A stretch of 64,000 nucleotides of DNA from Colletes latitarsis. Lineage: Eukaryota > Arthropoda > Insecta > Hymenoptera > Colletidae. The position numbers and the translations under genes were made by a program. The notes beneath the pieces are model-generated. The model did not search any database. It was not told the DNA's origin and was given only the letters and a program-made list of their open reading frames with translations. Shown here piece after piece: positions 23,099-34,269 of this stretch; the stretch's first letter is position 1; every line of letters begins with the position of its first letter. The stretch spans positions 9,176,001 to 9,240,000 of the forward strand of contig NC_135143.1 in the NCBI RefSeq assembly GCF_051014445.1, read 5' to 3'.

Positions 23099-23931
23099 TC
23101 TGTTAGATCGAAAAAATTGTGTTTTGTCCAGCGTCGTCGAGTATCAAACGCTTTGTAAATATCGAGGTCGATCAGTTGACTAGAAACCGTAAACCTTTAT
23201 CTAGCTTTTTCCCGTTGTGCAAAGTAGAAGCAATTTGGCTTCGGTCATTCGGGTAATGCAAGTTCCTGCTAGAATTCGAAAGTTCTCGGAGCAAACGTAC
23301 ACACAGCCTGGAACCGTAGACTTTCTTCGACTACGTGAACGGAACGAAAGAGGCTACTATCTATCCCCCAGCTACCTTATCCGTAAACTAAACGCGGGTG
23401 GGTTGCAGCAACCCCGCCGACTAAATCCACCCCCCGTCCTCTGCCCTCTCGCAACCGCTTGGATGGCCGCCTCGCGGAGGTAACACCGATCCAAGTCGAC
23501 TGTAGATGGTATATCGGCAAAGAGAACGGGGGAACCGGTAGTAATACAACGGCGTATCGAACTTTTGGCAACTCGAAACTATCGACCAATCTGGCTTGGG
23601 CGGTGTCCAGCTGCGACAGCGAAGGGATACCCGGAAACCCCTTGATGAGCTTCCCAAGAGCGACCGGTCGGGACCAACTCTTTTCTGTATCAGACGTGTC
23701 ACCCATCGGTCCAAAGTCTCACTGTCTGCCGCATCGAGCAACTTCGGTAATTTTTTTATATCGCTTTTATCGAACTTCATAAATTCTTTATAATGTACTT
23801 GTGGCGATGGAACCTGTAGTGCGTACGCAAGATAACAACAGGAAAGAAAAGGAAACGAGAAGGTAACGTTTCGTCCGGGGCTTTCTAAGTGGATATACTT
23901 GATAATCTTTCGAGAAGTGTATACAGGGTGT
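23099..23931. other. Unassigned sequence with two overlapping open frames
   Basis: The part at 23380-23850 is GC-richer than its surroundings and has overlapping minus-strand open frames: 23421-23939 (172 codons, its ATG lying inside the neighbouring transposon end) and 23377-23706. I do not recognise a domain. It may be a decayed retroelement or an intronic GC-rich block. Confidence 0.35.
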
Positions 23932-23999
23932 TCGGCCACCCCTGGGAAAAATTTTAATGCGAAATTATAGAGGCCAAAATAAGACGAAAATCAAGAATT

Positions 24000-25263
24000 G
24001 GACCGTCTATTTTGAAAGTGGTGTAAGTCCTTTTTTTAAAAAAAATGAGATATGATGTGATTTATGCTTAATTTAGTGTAAACTTTTTGTTTATAACTAG
24101 TTAGTATTTAATATCTTAAAAAATGTTAATGCTTTGTTCAATTTAAAATTTGCCAGTAAAAGAAATTACGTAACCATTGATTATGAAAGTGGTGTAAGTC
24201 CAATTTCCATACTTATGTTATTGCATATAGTGATACGTGTACTGGGCAAAATTGAAATTTACAAATGGCGTTGATGTGGTTGAGGGTTGTCCAGTCTTTG
24301 GAAAATAACATTGAGATAATTGATCATCAATTTTTACTCTCCGGACATTCGTATCTTCCAAACGATGCAGATTTTGGTATCATAGAAATGGCATTACGAA
24401 AAAAGAATTTCCTGGACACACCACAGGATTATTATGACGTTATAAACCAATGTAGGCGACATAATAAATTTATTTTACACGAAATGAAACGAGAGAATTT
24501 CGTTTCAACAAAAAATCTACGAAACGCAATTAAAAAACAGATAAGAAGAAACACTAATGGAGGAAAAGTAAATTGGTTGCAAATATGTTGGATGAGATTC
24601 TGCAAAACTGCACCGTATACTATTTCATATAAAACATCAATGGAGGACACAGATTTGAAGACTCTAAATTTATCATCTACATGTCGGGGAAGACCGCTAA
24701 AATTTGAAAAAATCGCCCTGGCGCCTTTGTATCACGATACCAAGCCTATTACATACGAAAAATATAAGGATATGCAGCAGCTATTACCTTATATACCTCC
24801 TGTGCATCATGAATATTTCAAAACACTGCCACATGAAGAGCATAAATAATTAATAATACCAATATCTTGTGTTAAGTTTAACAATATATAAATATAATTA
24901 ACGTTCAAAATAAAAAATGCTAATCCTATTTTATTTCTTGTTATTATTTATAAACAAAATTGGATTAATATGAGATATATTTTAAGTGATATTTGTTATT
25001 TCAAAATTGAAATTAAATGATATTTACAATTGACTAATTATGAAAGTGGTGTAAGTCCATTTGCAGCCTGGAAATTGTACATTATTTTAGTTAAATTCGC
25101 CTAAAAGAAATTTATATAATTAAATTACATATTGATAAATTAGTACAAACATTCCCAGACTTCACATAATTAACCTATATTTTTTAATTGTCAGATCTGC
25201 TAACATTCAATTTTCTCGAAACAAAAGTAAATGGACTTGCACCACTTTCAAAATAAACGGTCC
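24000..25263 (+). mobile_element. DNA transposon with AATT target duplication, nested in family B copy 4
   Basis: The termini are inverted: GGACCGTCTATTTTGAAAGT on the left and, as complement, GGACCGTTTATTTTGAAAGT on the right. AATT flanks both sides (23996-23999 and 25264-25267). The terminal motif GAAAGTGGTGTAAGTCC is repeated inside at 24184-24201 and 25041-25058. A 4-bp target duplication and a DDE-like remnant would fit the Sola superfamily; that assignment is an inference. At 1264 bp with only a C-terminal coding piece, it is probably an internally deleted, non-autonomous copy. Confidence 0.85.
24265..24849 (+). CDS. Transposase C-terminal fragment (DDE/RNase H-like, possibly Sola)
   Basis: This open frame has 194 codons and ends in TAA. 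It begins MALMWLRVVQSLENNIEIID and carries SGHSYLPNDADFGIIE, a motif I associate with the C-terminal half of insect RNase H-like transposases and related uncharacterised proteins (GHS-x-LP-x-D-x-DFG-x-IE). After it come basic stretches (KNLRNAIKKQIRRN) and a CRGRPLKFEK block, an AT-hook-like RGRP. The N-terminal half with the first catalytic residues is absent, so this is a fragment retained after internal deletion, even though its frame is intact. The ATG may not be the native start. The open frame in AT-rich DNA implies little time for decay. The superfamily name is uncertain; the transposon context (inverted ends, target duplication) is clear. Confidence 0.65.
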   Translation: MALMWLRVVQSLENNIEIIDHQFLLSGHSYLPNDADFGIIEMALRKKNFLDTPQDYYDVINQCRRHNKFILHEMKRENFVSTKNLRNAIKKQIRRNTNGGKVNWLQICWMRFCKTAPYTISYKTSMEDTDLKTLNLSSTCRGRPLKFEKIALAPLYHDTKPITYEKYKDMQQLLPYIPPVHHEYFKTLPHEEHK

Positions 25264-26784
25264 AATTATCAATTTCTTGACTGAGGCTTCATTAAAAAGT
25301 TATTACAAAATTAAGTTAAAAAATTTCAAATCATTCTGAAAAAATTATATTTAGTTACAGGGGTCATTTACAATCATTTTTGGTGAATAGACATATCCCT
25401 GAAATCTTATCCACTTTCGAGAAAAAAATTCGAGTAGGTACTGAAATTTTTAGACAAAATTAAAAATTTTCAAATCATATTAAAAAAATTACAGTTAGTT
25501 ACAGGAGGCAATTACAATCATTTTTGGTCATTATACATACCTCCGAAATCCTACGCGTTTTCGAGAAAAAAATTGTTTACCGAAAATCTAATGTGAGGCC
25601 AGAAATGCTTCCCTGAAATTTCATGCATATCTTTAAAACGTCATAACTTCTGAACGGATTGGACGATTTTAATATTTAAAAAAGCAATCAACGCGTATTT
25701 TAGTGAGGAATATATAGAAATTCTAAAAATATTGGAGAAGTTGCTCCTTGACCCCGTAAAATGCGAAAACAACCATAAAAGTGGTCCAATTTTCAAACTT
25801 CCATAACTCCTACAATAGCGAATATATTTAAATGAAACTTTTTTCTAATGTAGTGCTCATATATACTTACAAAAAAGTATTAGACAACTTTTCTGTAGAG
25901 CGTCAAACAAATTTATTAAAAATGAAAAACCATTTTTTAAGAAAATTCGACAAGGGGGTAGCTGCTGAAATTTTTCGTCAAAAAAAAGAAATTTCAAATC
26001 GTTCTGAAAAAATTATTGTCGGTTGCGGGGGTCTATTACAATCATTTTTGGTGAATAGATGTATCCCCGAAATCCTACGCACTTTCGAAAAAAAAATTCC
26101 TTACTGAAAATTTCATGTCTGACCATCGTTTAGACGTTCTACTGAAAATTTATGTGTATGTTCAAAACGTCATAACTTCTGAACGGATGGAAGAATTTTA
26201 AAGTTTCAAAAGGCAAACAACGCGTATTTAGATCGAGAATATGTAGAAATCCTAAAAATATTCAAAAAGTTGTTCCTGAACTCCATAAAGTCAGAGAAAC
26301 CTCATAAAAGTGATCCAATTTTCAAACATCCATAACTTCTACAATCGTGAATATATTTCAATAACATTTTTTTGTGAAATAGTGCCTCTGGATACCAACA
26401 AAAAAGTATTGGAAAACTTTTCTATAGAGCGTCAAATAAAATTATTAAAAATGAAAAAAGAATTAAAAAAAAAATCGACAGGGGGTAGGTGTAGAAATTT
26501 TTCGGTGAAAAAAAAAATTTTTTAATTATTCTGGAAAAGTTATTTACGGTTGCGGGAGTCAATTACAAGCATCTTTGATGAATAGACATATCACCGAAAT
26601 CCTACGCACTTTCGAGAGAAAAAAATTCGAGTAGGTGTGATATTTTTCGGCGAAATTAAAAAAATTCCAAATCGTTCTAAAAAAATTATTTTCAGCCGCG
26701 GGGGTGAATTACACATATCCCCGAATTCGTACACACTGTCGAGAAAAAAAATTCTTTACCAAAAATATAATGTGTGTCCACCGG

Positions 26785-27268
26785 AGACTATGCTAGTTTC
26801 AAACAAGGAAAAGTTAATGTTTAAAGTGCTCGTAATTTCCATTTAAAATAATAATAAAATTAGGTCGTCAAGCCCATGAAGCGAAAACCTTTTGTACGTA
26901 GAATTCGCGGCATCTTATTAATGGCCTCATTATCGTCTTTCTAATTGTTGTCCAATCGTTACTATATTTTGACAAGCATTTCCAGATTCGTTAACACAAA
27001 ATATAATTATATAACATAATGAATTGCTAGAATTAATTAAAATAGGTTTGCAGGTCAAGTACGAAACTATTATGTGGTAAATATGTAACTCGTAGTATGT
27101 GTACTTTATTTAAATAATGTGTGCACATGCAGACTGCAGAGAGTGTAATATCCCTATAAAAATAAAGAAACACTGTAACCATAGGAAGTGTTTTATTGTT
27201 ATTACTTACTATTATATTCTTTATAAAATTGTTCTCTAACGAAACATTATGTTCGTCTTTTATTGCAG
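26785..27268. other. End of the intron preceding the CELF exon
   Basis: AT-rich unique sequence. It ends with the T-rich acceptor TTTTATTGCAG at 27258-27268. No repeat or gene was recognised. Confidence 0.6.
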
Positions 27269-27351
27269 GATGTTGCTTCGTAACATTTTACACGAGGAAG
27301 GCAGCCCTGGACGCGCAGAATGCACTGCATAATGTCAAGACCTTTACCGGG
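27269..27351 (+). CDS. CELF1/2 (aret/bru1-like): CELF/Bruno RNA-binding protein, internal exon (RRM1, 83 nt)
   Basis: This internal exon encodes the end of the first RNA recognition motif of a CELF (CUGBP/Elav-like, Bruno) protein. The family binds GU-rich RNA and controls splicing, translation and mRNA decay. A pyrimidine-rich acceptor ends in AG at 27267-27268, and the donor GTAAGT starts at 27352. The first two bases complete a split Gly codon; 27 full codons follow, so the exon ends in phase 0. The peptide reads CCFVTFYTRKAALDAQ, then NALHNVKTFTG. GCCFVTF is the RNP1 strand of RRM1 and the rest is helix 2 with the following loop. The residues fit the CELF1/2 (fly bru1/bru2) branch rather than CELF3-6 (bru3). 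It joins in frame to the exon at 54673. Upstream RRM1 exons were not found in the window. The family is certain; the paralogue less so. Confidence 0.93.
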
Positions 27352-30300
27352 GTAAGTAAAAGAGCCTCATCTTAAGTATGTATAGTTAACTTTCCAGTAA
27401 TTTTAGTAATAACTTCCTTGTTACACTGTATTTTTGTCATAAACGCGCAAAGGAAACTAAACATTTTTACAATTTTATGTATTATTGTAAAAATTTTTAA
27501 GAAAATGAGTATTCGTCTGAGATAAAATTGTCAAAAAAATTTAGAATTGCATAGAACGTAACAGTTTTATTCGCATAGATTTTCGTCTTATTTTTATAAA
27601 AAGTAAATAATTAATTATCGAAGAAAGAATTACTCCGTAGTCCTGTCGTGTCCGTTAATCTGGAAACTATAATTATCGAAAAACAGGAAAATATCGGCGT
27701 GTGTTGAATTGAAATCAATCAACGGCTACATTCGCGTGTCCGAATAATGAATGCTTACCTAGATAATTATCCAAGTACCGATGATTCGCGTAATCGAGAT
27801 ATTGACCGAATAATGAATATTAATATAGTTGATCATTCGAATAAATTATTCAAATCAGCACAACCAGTCGATCAATCCTTTGACTAATCGTCGATTGCCG
27901 GAGATGAGGTGTCTGATATAACGTGAATGCTCATCATTACTTATGTATTGGCAAAGCGCATTATTAAAACCGAGATTTAAATCGATTTCTTCATTTTATT
28001 GGAATTAACTGTACTTTGGTACAAGAATTTTTAACCTCAAAGACTAGAAGTAGATATTTTATTAAAACCGCGTTTAGAAAATTATTTCAAATTTTCGAAG
28101 TATTAAAAAATTGGAAAAGATTGGGTGTGCATGAATAGGGTACAACTTAAACATCAATGTAAGTAGAACAATCAAGCAATGGTCAGACGTGCCAGACAGA
28201 TCGTATTAAATCGCACACGTATCCATAAATATTAAAATTCATTTATCTATAAACCAAGTATTCCACGAAAATTTTTTAAATGTTAACGTAAATTATGTAT
28301 ATTCGTGTATATTAACTACAATGACGTTCCGACCATGAAAAAATATAATCTTTTCCTTTAGATACGATAGAACAGCTTATAGTAAATGTTATACGAAACT
28401 GATATCAAAGAATGTAAAATAAGAAGAACGTTATATAAATAAAGTAGTCGGGCTAAGGAAAGATAAATAAAACTTACGTATCAACGTGCGTTACGAAAAG
28501 TAACACGTTTCATTCGTCTTGCGAAAAACAGCACGTTTCATTTTGCCAAGTGAAGATGCATATTTCATCGTTTCTTACGAATATGAGCATGTTTGGTCTT
28601 CCGCCACGAAAACTAACATATACATTACCCCGTTTCGCCACGAAGAAAAATTGTAGAGGATGAGTTAATACATTTAAAAATTTTCAAGTTTTGTTAATGA
28701 TTTAATCATACGTATGCTAATACGTACTTTAATTTGTCCTTGTATTTCACAAATTAAATTTGAACAAAAATATAATACATTGTACATCGGAAAATGTTTA
28801 TTTGGAACAAGTTGATACTGATCTGAAACGTATCATTAACTATAAAATAAAATAAAATAAAAGTAAGAAACGCTCGTGGGATATATTTTGGCTATAAAAT
28901 TTATTTAATTTTTTTTTTCTTTCGACGAATGTTCTGTGGTGAATTCAAAATTATATTCGACGTATTTTCCTATGCGCATCGTTCAGAAAATTCGTCAAAT
29001 TTAATTCGATTATTTTTATACGATATTCTGTCTCTTTCCCCAGTCAGATCAGCCCATTTATAGAGGCTGAAAAAACCCCTCGCTAAAGTATTTTCCGTCA
29101 CGGTCGTCATTCCGTCAATTGTCGCGACGCAACCGATGGTATCGTTGAAATTGCAGCCGTGCGATAATTACAGTTTCCCCGCGAACTTTCGATGCAATTA
29201 CGAGACGTCATTACGAGCATTTAACCTACCAATTCCCTTCACCCCGTTTCCACTCTAGCTACCTGCATTTATGCTTGAATTTACGAGAATAATTATCATC
29301 GACCGAGACCCAGAGTAACTCCGTTCCCTGCTCTATGTAAAGAAGCAAACAAAGAGCAAACGAATTTTAGATCGCCAAATGAATGATAATTTCAGCCTCT
29401 GCTTTGTCCTCCAAACAGGTATCGTTCATAATAAAGCATTTTATCTCAAGTTTACGCTAATACACTTCCACAGGTAGCGTACGCAAACAATTTTCGAATA
29501 AAAATTGATTTCTCTGTTTATAAATAAGCATCGGTACGTTTAAAATTTTATAAATATAAATCTGGATGCATTTATTTATTTCTATATCCTTTTTTACGTA
29601 TTTCTTTACATAATGCAGTATGTAGTAATTATTCTTTCTGCGTCCTGTAATATTTTCTCGACATATTTTCTTTCGACGAACCTTGAACCTTTCGGTTGAT
29701 TTGAGCTGCGATTAGAACGAAACATCTAATACGACATTTTTTTTATTATATTATATGTATACATTGGGGGGAACCCCTTTATCATTTCCGTGTCACTTCC
29801 AACGTTATCGGTTCAGTCCGGAACACGATTTCAGCACTCTTAGCGTTTGGAATTAAGACTAAACATCGCGTGAATGTAATAAATTCGAACGCGATAAAAA
29901 TTAAAATCACAGAAACAACTGCAGGGTAGAACGCTTCGATTTCGAAATACATTTATTCTATTACAAATCCAATTTAAACAGCGAGCAGACCGTTTTATCA
30001 ACAACTTATTTTTTCCCTCCGACGTAATAAATTTTATTCAACTATTTACGTTTCAGAATAATAATAGATATTTATATATATTCCGCTCGTTTTTAGTAAT
30101 TATTTACCTGTTATTGTAGTAACTATTTATTCGATATTAATAACTATGTTTCGATTGTCATTAACAATTATTTACTCGTAATTAATAATGCTTTGCAACG
30201 TAAAAAGCGTATCGTTAACGCGACATGGGCAAAGTAGGCAATGTTTAATTCTTTGTCGCGCAAATATTCGTGCATTAAACGTATATCGATTTGACAAGTA

Positions 30301-32339
30301 GTATTTAAATAAATACTAGTTTCACGCGATTCGTATTGCGCGCTGATTTGTCGAGTGACGAGAGGATGAGGCGACGAGCTTTTCTTGATCATCGTACGGC
30401 GGCGGCACTGACTGTGCTCGCCTAAACCTCGGATATTTATCGCCGCACAAATTACACCCGGGGGGATTTTACGGTATGGTGTGGGTTGCTCGCCTCGCAT
30501 ATTGGAGACGAACGACACGTGCGGTTTTCCCTCGTCGATCCGCCCCTTTCCTATATCTGCAACTTGGCAGAATTAGGCTTCGTAAATTGAATACGCCACG
30601 CAATCGACTGGCTACACAGAACAGATACACACATATATCACGTTTCGTGGGAATAAAGCTATAGTTAGGTTCGTTCCGTTTCGACCGAGCAAACACCACC
30701 CATGTTCTACTTATTGTTAAGGTGCATTTACATACGCCGAACGACAGCTACAACAGCCCTCGTTCGGCCAAAAAAACAAACTGAATCCCACCCTTACGAA
30801 CCTTTCCACTCCTCCCTCAAAAATCACTCGATATATTTATGAAAATATTCTAGTAGGCGTGTGGCTGCATATATGTATTTTTCTGAGGCACATTACTCAA
30901 AAAATTGCATTCAATTCGTAATACCAATTTGTATTTTATTTAATACTTTTCCGTATTCTTGCGAACTTAATTAACTTTGATCAACGACGCGTCAATGTAC
31001 AAATCAGGACACTTTCCTCGACCTTTTGAAGTTTTCATTATAACAATATGAGAAAATGCTGTTTAAATTGAACGCGTGAAATGTAAATAAGAAAGCGCGT
31101 TGTACACCTTTTATTACAAAATGTGTAATAAAAAATATCACCGATAATTGACTCGCGAACGTTTAGAAAGTAATTGCTTTCAACTTACAACGCCGCCTGG
31201 CAGTCGCTCAAAGCTGCATAGGGCAATGTAAAAGGAAGAAATTCGCTTTCCCTTAAATGAACTTGATTACTCGAGTACAAGGAGACGTCTTTCGGACAGA
31301 CACGAAATTACAAAAAAGAACTACTATTTCCGACGTCGTGAGAAATCTAGATTTTGCAACATCATCTACGTGCCGAGCCGAAATGAAATTGCTGCCAACG
31401 AAGCATAATTGAACCGGATCGCGAGACATTTATAAAGTTTCCATTAACATCCTCTAGTTAGTAATTGGAACAAAAATAGAAGAAGTCCAGCAATACTCCG
31501 TTTGCAACAATTTTGGTTCTATTACAAACGGTATTCGTTAGCGTAATGCAACATTTTATATACATATTGAGGATCTATCGTTATGAAAGATGGAACTCAA
31601 TCGCTTACATACAGAAGAAATGAATAGTTTATTGAAAAAATGTAAAAAGTATATGTTGTAAATCACACTAATCGTAACATCTGTTAGTAATGAATGTAAA
31701 CTCTATGTGATGTATCACGTGACTCGTTGCGTATAGTTTAAACTGCGTTAAATAAATTTCTTTGTAATAAACCAAAAATACAACAGTATAGAACAAGAAC
31801 TAACTTCAAACGGAGAAAAGCCCGGTTATAATAAGTGTCGCCAAATGGTCAGCAGATCCATGGTTTTTATGACTAATCGCAATTGAGAAATATAATAATT
31901 CAAAATATATCTATTCTCAACAATACATATAGTTGGTAATATTTGTGCATCCTTTCGTAAAACGCAGACGTGATTTGAAATTTTTCTTTCGACGCAAGAA
32001 TCGAGAGTGCAAAAACGACGTGATCGCGAAATAGTAAATTTATGTTTCCTCTTCGGCGGGAATATACTCGAATTACAGGCGAATTGATATTATTCACGAG
32101 CGCGGAAGGAGTCGCGAGTAAACGCGGTTTCCCTCTTTCCCGGTTCGAAGGAGGTCGCGTGCCGTGGAAAAAAAGCGACCGAAATCCTTGCCGCTGCAAG
32201 TGACTGCACGAGGTTAATTAAGAGAGTTAAACAGTCGGAAGTCGAGGTCCTGCTCTCATCAGTCGGGTACCGGGGGAATCCGATCAGGAGCGGAGCGACT
32301 CGCGGGAAAAGAATTTCCCCGGCGAAGAAACGCGAACGT
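27352..32339. other. Intron, no nested gene recognised
   Basis: AT-rich DNA with frequent homopolymer runs. Apart from the weak repeat at 28480-28645 I see no transposon ends, RNA gene or domain-bearing open frame. Part of 30360-30660 is GC-richer. Confidence 0.5.
28480..28645. repeat. Degenerate tandem repeat, unit about 29-33 bp
   Basis: Roughly five units follow the pattern ACGAAAA-N-ACACGTTTCAT-N-CGTCTT, for example CGAAAAACAGCACGTTTCAT. The later units are strongly diverged. Confidence 0.5.
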
Positions 32340-32720
32340 GGTCTGGAGAGCAAGAGAAAGAGAGAGAGACAGAAATAAAGACAGAATTAAAGTGAGCAAG
32401 AGAGGGTTCGAGAGCGAGAGAGAGAAGGAGAGGGTTAAAATACTCGAGGAGGAGCGCGTAGGAGGGATGAAAAAAAAAAAGGGAAAGAAAGGAAAGAGTG
32501 AATTGCAGAACGACGTTTTCGCGATGAAAAGGGTTGACTGAGTATAAGTGGCTGACTGAAAGGAGCAAGGGCCGAGAACAGGAGGGAAGAAACGTGAAAG
32601 GAGTGCGAGAATAGAACGTATAAAGCGTGAGCGAGAGGGGAGACCAGAGAGCGAGAAAAACAGAGTGAGCTTGGAGAAGTTGAAGTGGAGGAGAATAAGG
32701 AGACAAGGAGGGGCGAAATA
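32340..32720. repeat. Purine-rich low-complexity tract
   Basis: The + strand is dominated by GA-type runs such as GAGAAAGAGAGAGAGACAG and GGAAAGAAAGGAAAGAG. The long minus-strand open frame across it (32284-32862) encodes S/L/P/F-rich low-complexity sequence, as expected from a pyrimidine tract, and is not taken as a gene. Confidence 0.75.
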
Positions 32721-33204
32721 GGGGTGGCTTGTGCATTTGAAGGAGTTTAGCTTTTCTCGTATCAGATTTCGTTTCCACGAGTAGCGTCGAGTCGAGAGGT
32801 CTGTGTTGGCTCGGAGAAATGAGTCGAGTACTCCGGGGAACCCTTGTTACCCCCTGCCACACTCGACCTCCAACCCTCGTGATTCTACGAACTCCACCCC
32901 CTGTGCCCGTCCCGCGTCGCCTCTTTTCTAGGTGCTCGAAAGTAGATTTATTTCACGGGGAAAGCGACTAGGACTTTGATTCGGCGGTTCGTTTCGACAT
33001 GCTTGCTACGCGACCAAAGGAACGCGTTAATACGAGCGAGACCATTCTAAAAAACTGTCCTGCGTTCGAGCTCGATGAGACGAGGAACGTCCAGGATCCT
33101 GAATCGATACGTGTTTCCCGGTTTCTTGCAGAGAAAGATTGATAGAGGTTTATATCGAGTACGATACAATTAAGGGAAGAAACAGTGGGGTACTGCAAAC
33201 AAAC

Positions 33205-33400
33205 TTTGTGTTGATAAATTTTGAGCGAATATGTAGTCCCCGCAAGAATGAACTGTCAAATTTGCCTCTTCAAACTGCAGCAAACTTTGTGTTGATAAAT
33301 TTTAAGCGAATCTAGTCCCCACAAGATCAAATTGGAATTGAAGAGAGAGAGAAAGATTGGCTGCCGCTCAAACTGTCAAATTTGCCTGTTCAAAGTCATT
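33205..33400. repeat. Local direct duplication
   Basis: CAAACTTTGTGTTGATAAAT followed by AGCGAAT and AGTCCCC appears near 33200 and again near 33282. ACTGTCAAATTTGCCT appears near 33249 and 33373. This is a diverged two-copy local repeat. Confidence 0.7.
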
Positions 33401-34210
33401 GCCTAAAGTCTCCTATTTCGTCTGAAAATATTATATATCTCGAAAGCAGAGACAGATTGTATAATTTACAGAATGGAAGAGAGAACACGTTCGGCACACG
33501 GTGCAGCGGAATTGGTGGGAAAGCGTTGTCGAATTTATAAATGTGTTCGGTCAGCATTGCCCTAATATTATTAAAGCACGCCTGAGACAAGAGGTATTCG
33601 AACATTGCCGAGTGATATGCAAATGGGAAAACGAAACCGTTATATGACGAACGCTGCGGCGCGATCGACCGACCGTTGAATGCGTTGTCGCAACACAAAG
33701 GGAAGCAGAAATGGAAGACTGCTTTGGAGACTGATAAAGTGTCGTTGTGCTCGCCCGGTATCATTTCCTACTATCGATCATCTGTAAATACGATGGTATT
33801 GATTTCAAACGCGACCTGTATGCAATGTACGGATATCCTAGATATGGTTATCCTACCACCGCAACGACAACAATAATAAGACAATATAGATATTGAATTT
33901 CCTAACCGTCTCATGATGTTACAAAAGTCATCTCCAGTGACGGCTGAATATGTCTAAAGTTTATTTCCTGTTTTGGCCATGGGTTCTACGAACTCATGAT
34001 GTTTATTATACAAAGATTAGAGTTCGTCGCTTCTGTAGGTGAACAGCAGAGTTTAGAACCGATTTCAGACCAAACGGATCTCTAAAGCCGCGTCTCCACT
34101 GCGTCGGCATTTGTCATCTAGCACGGCTTATCAGCAAAGCCAAACATTCTGAAGACCTGCATCGTCTCGGATAACATTTTTTGAAAGGTCGAATGGCATA
34201 CCGATCGACT

Positions 34211-34263
34211 AAACTAATATTAAATTAAATGAGGTGTACGTTAATAACATGCTGGAATTCTCA
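34211..34263 (-). mobile_element. Fragment of LTR family 1
   Basis: About 53 bp (AAACTAATATTAAATTAAAT, then GAGGT and GGAATTCTCA) match the start of the LTRs at 63033 and 14759 in complement. The rest of the LTR is not recognisable, so this is a short, old remnant. Confidence 0.5.
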
Positions 34264-34269
34264 CCACAG

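Larger units (their letters stand above)
23934..26780. mobile_element. Repeat family B, copy 4 (R-R-S-R-S-R-R), split by another element and truncated
   Basis: The left end CAGGGTGTTCGGCCACCCCT follows a TA (23932-23933). After 66 bp it is interrupted by the element at 24000-25263 and resumes at 25264. R markers lie near 25374, 25517, 26040 and 26568, with a shortened last R near 26700; the module order is R-R-S-R-S-R-R. The right inverted repeat is missing, and family similarity fades near 26780. The interrupted copy aligns without gap across the insertion if one AATT is counted once. Confidence 0.83.

Noticed and set aside
29400..29480. AG-GT junctions at 29418/29419 and 29473/29474 as possible recursive splice sites
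   Set aside because: The upstream tract of the first is pyrimidine-rich, but the donors GTATCG and GTAGCG are poor matches to GTAAGT.
32284..32862. 192-codon minus-strand open frame
   Set aside because: It reads a purine-rich repeat in complement and encodes low-complexity S/L/P/F sequence with no domain.
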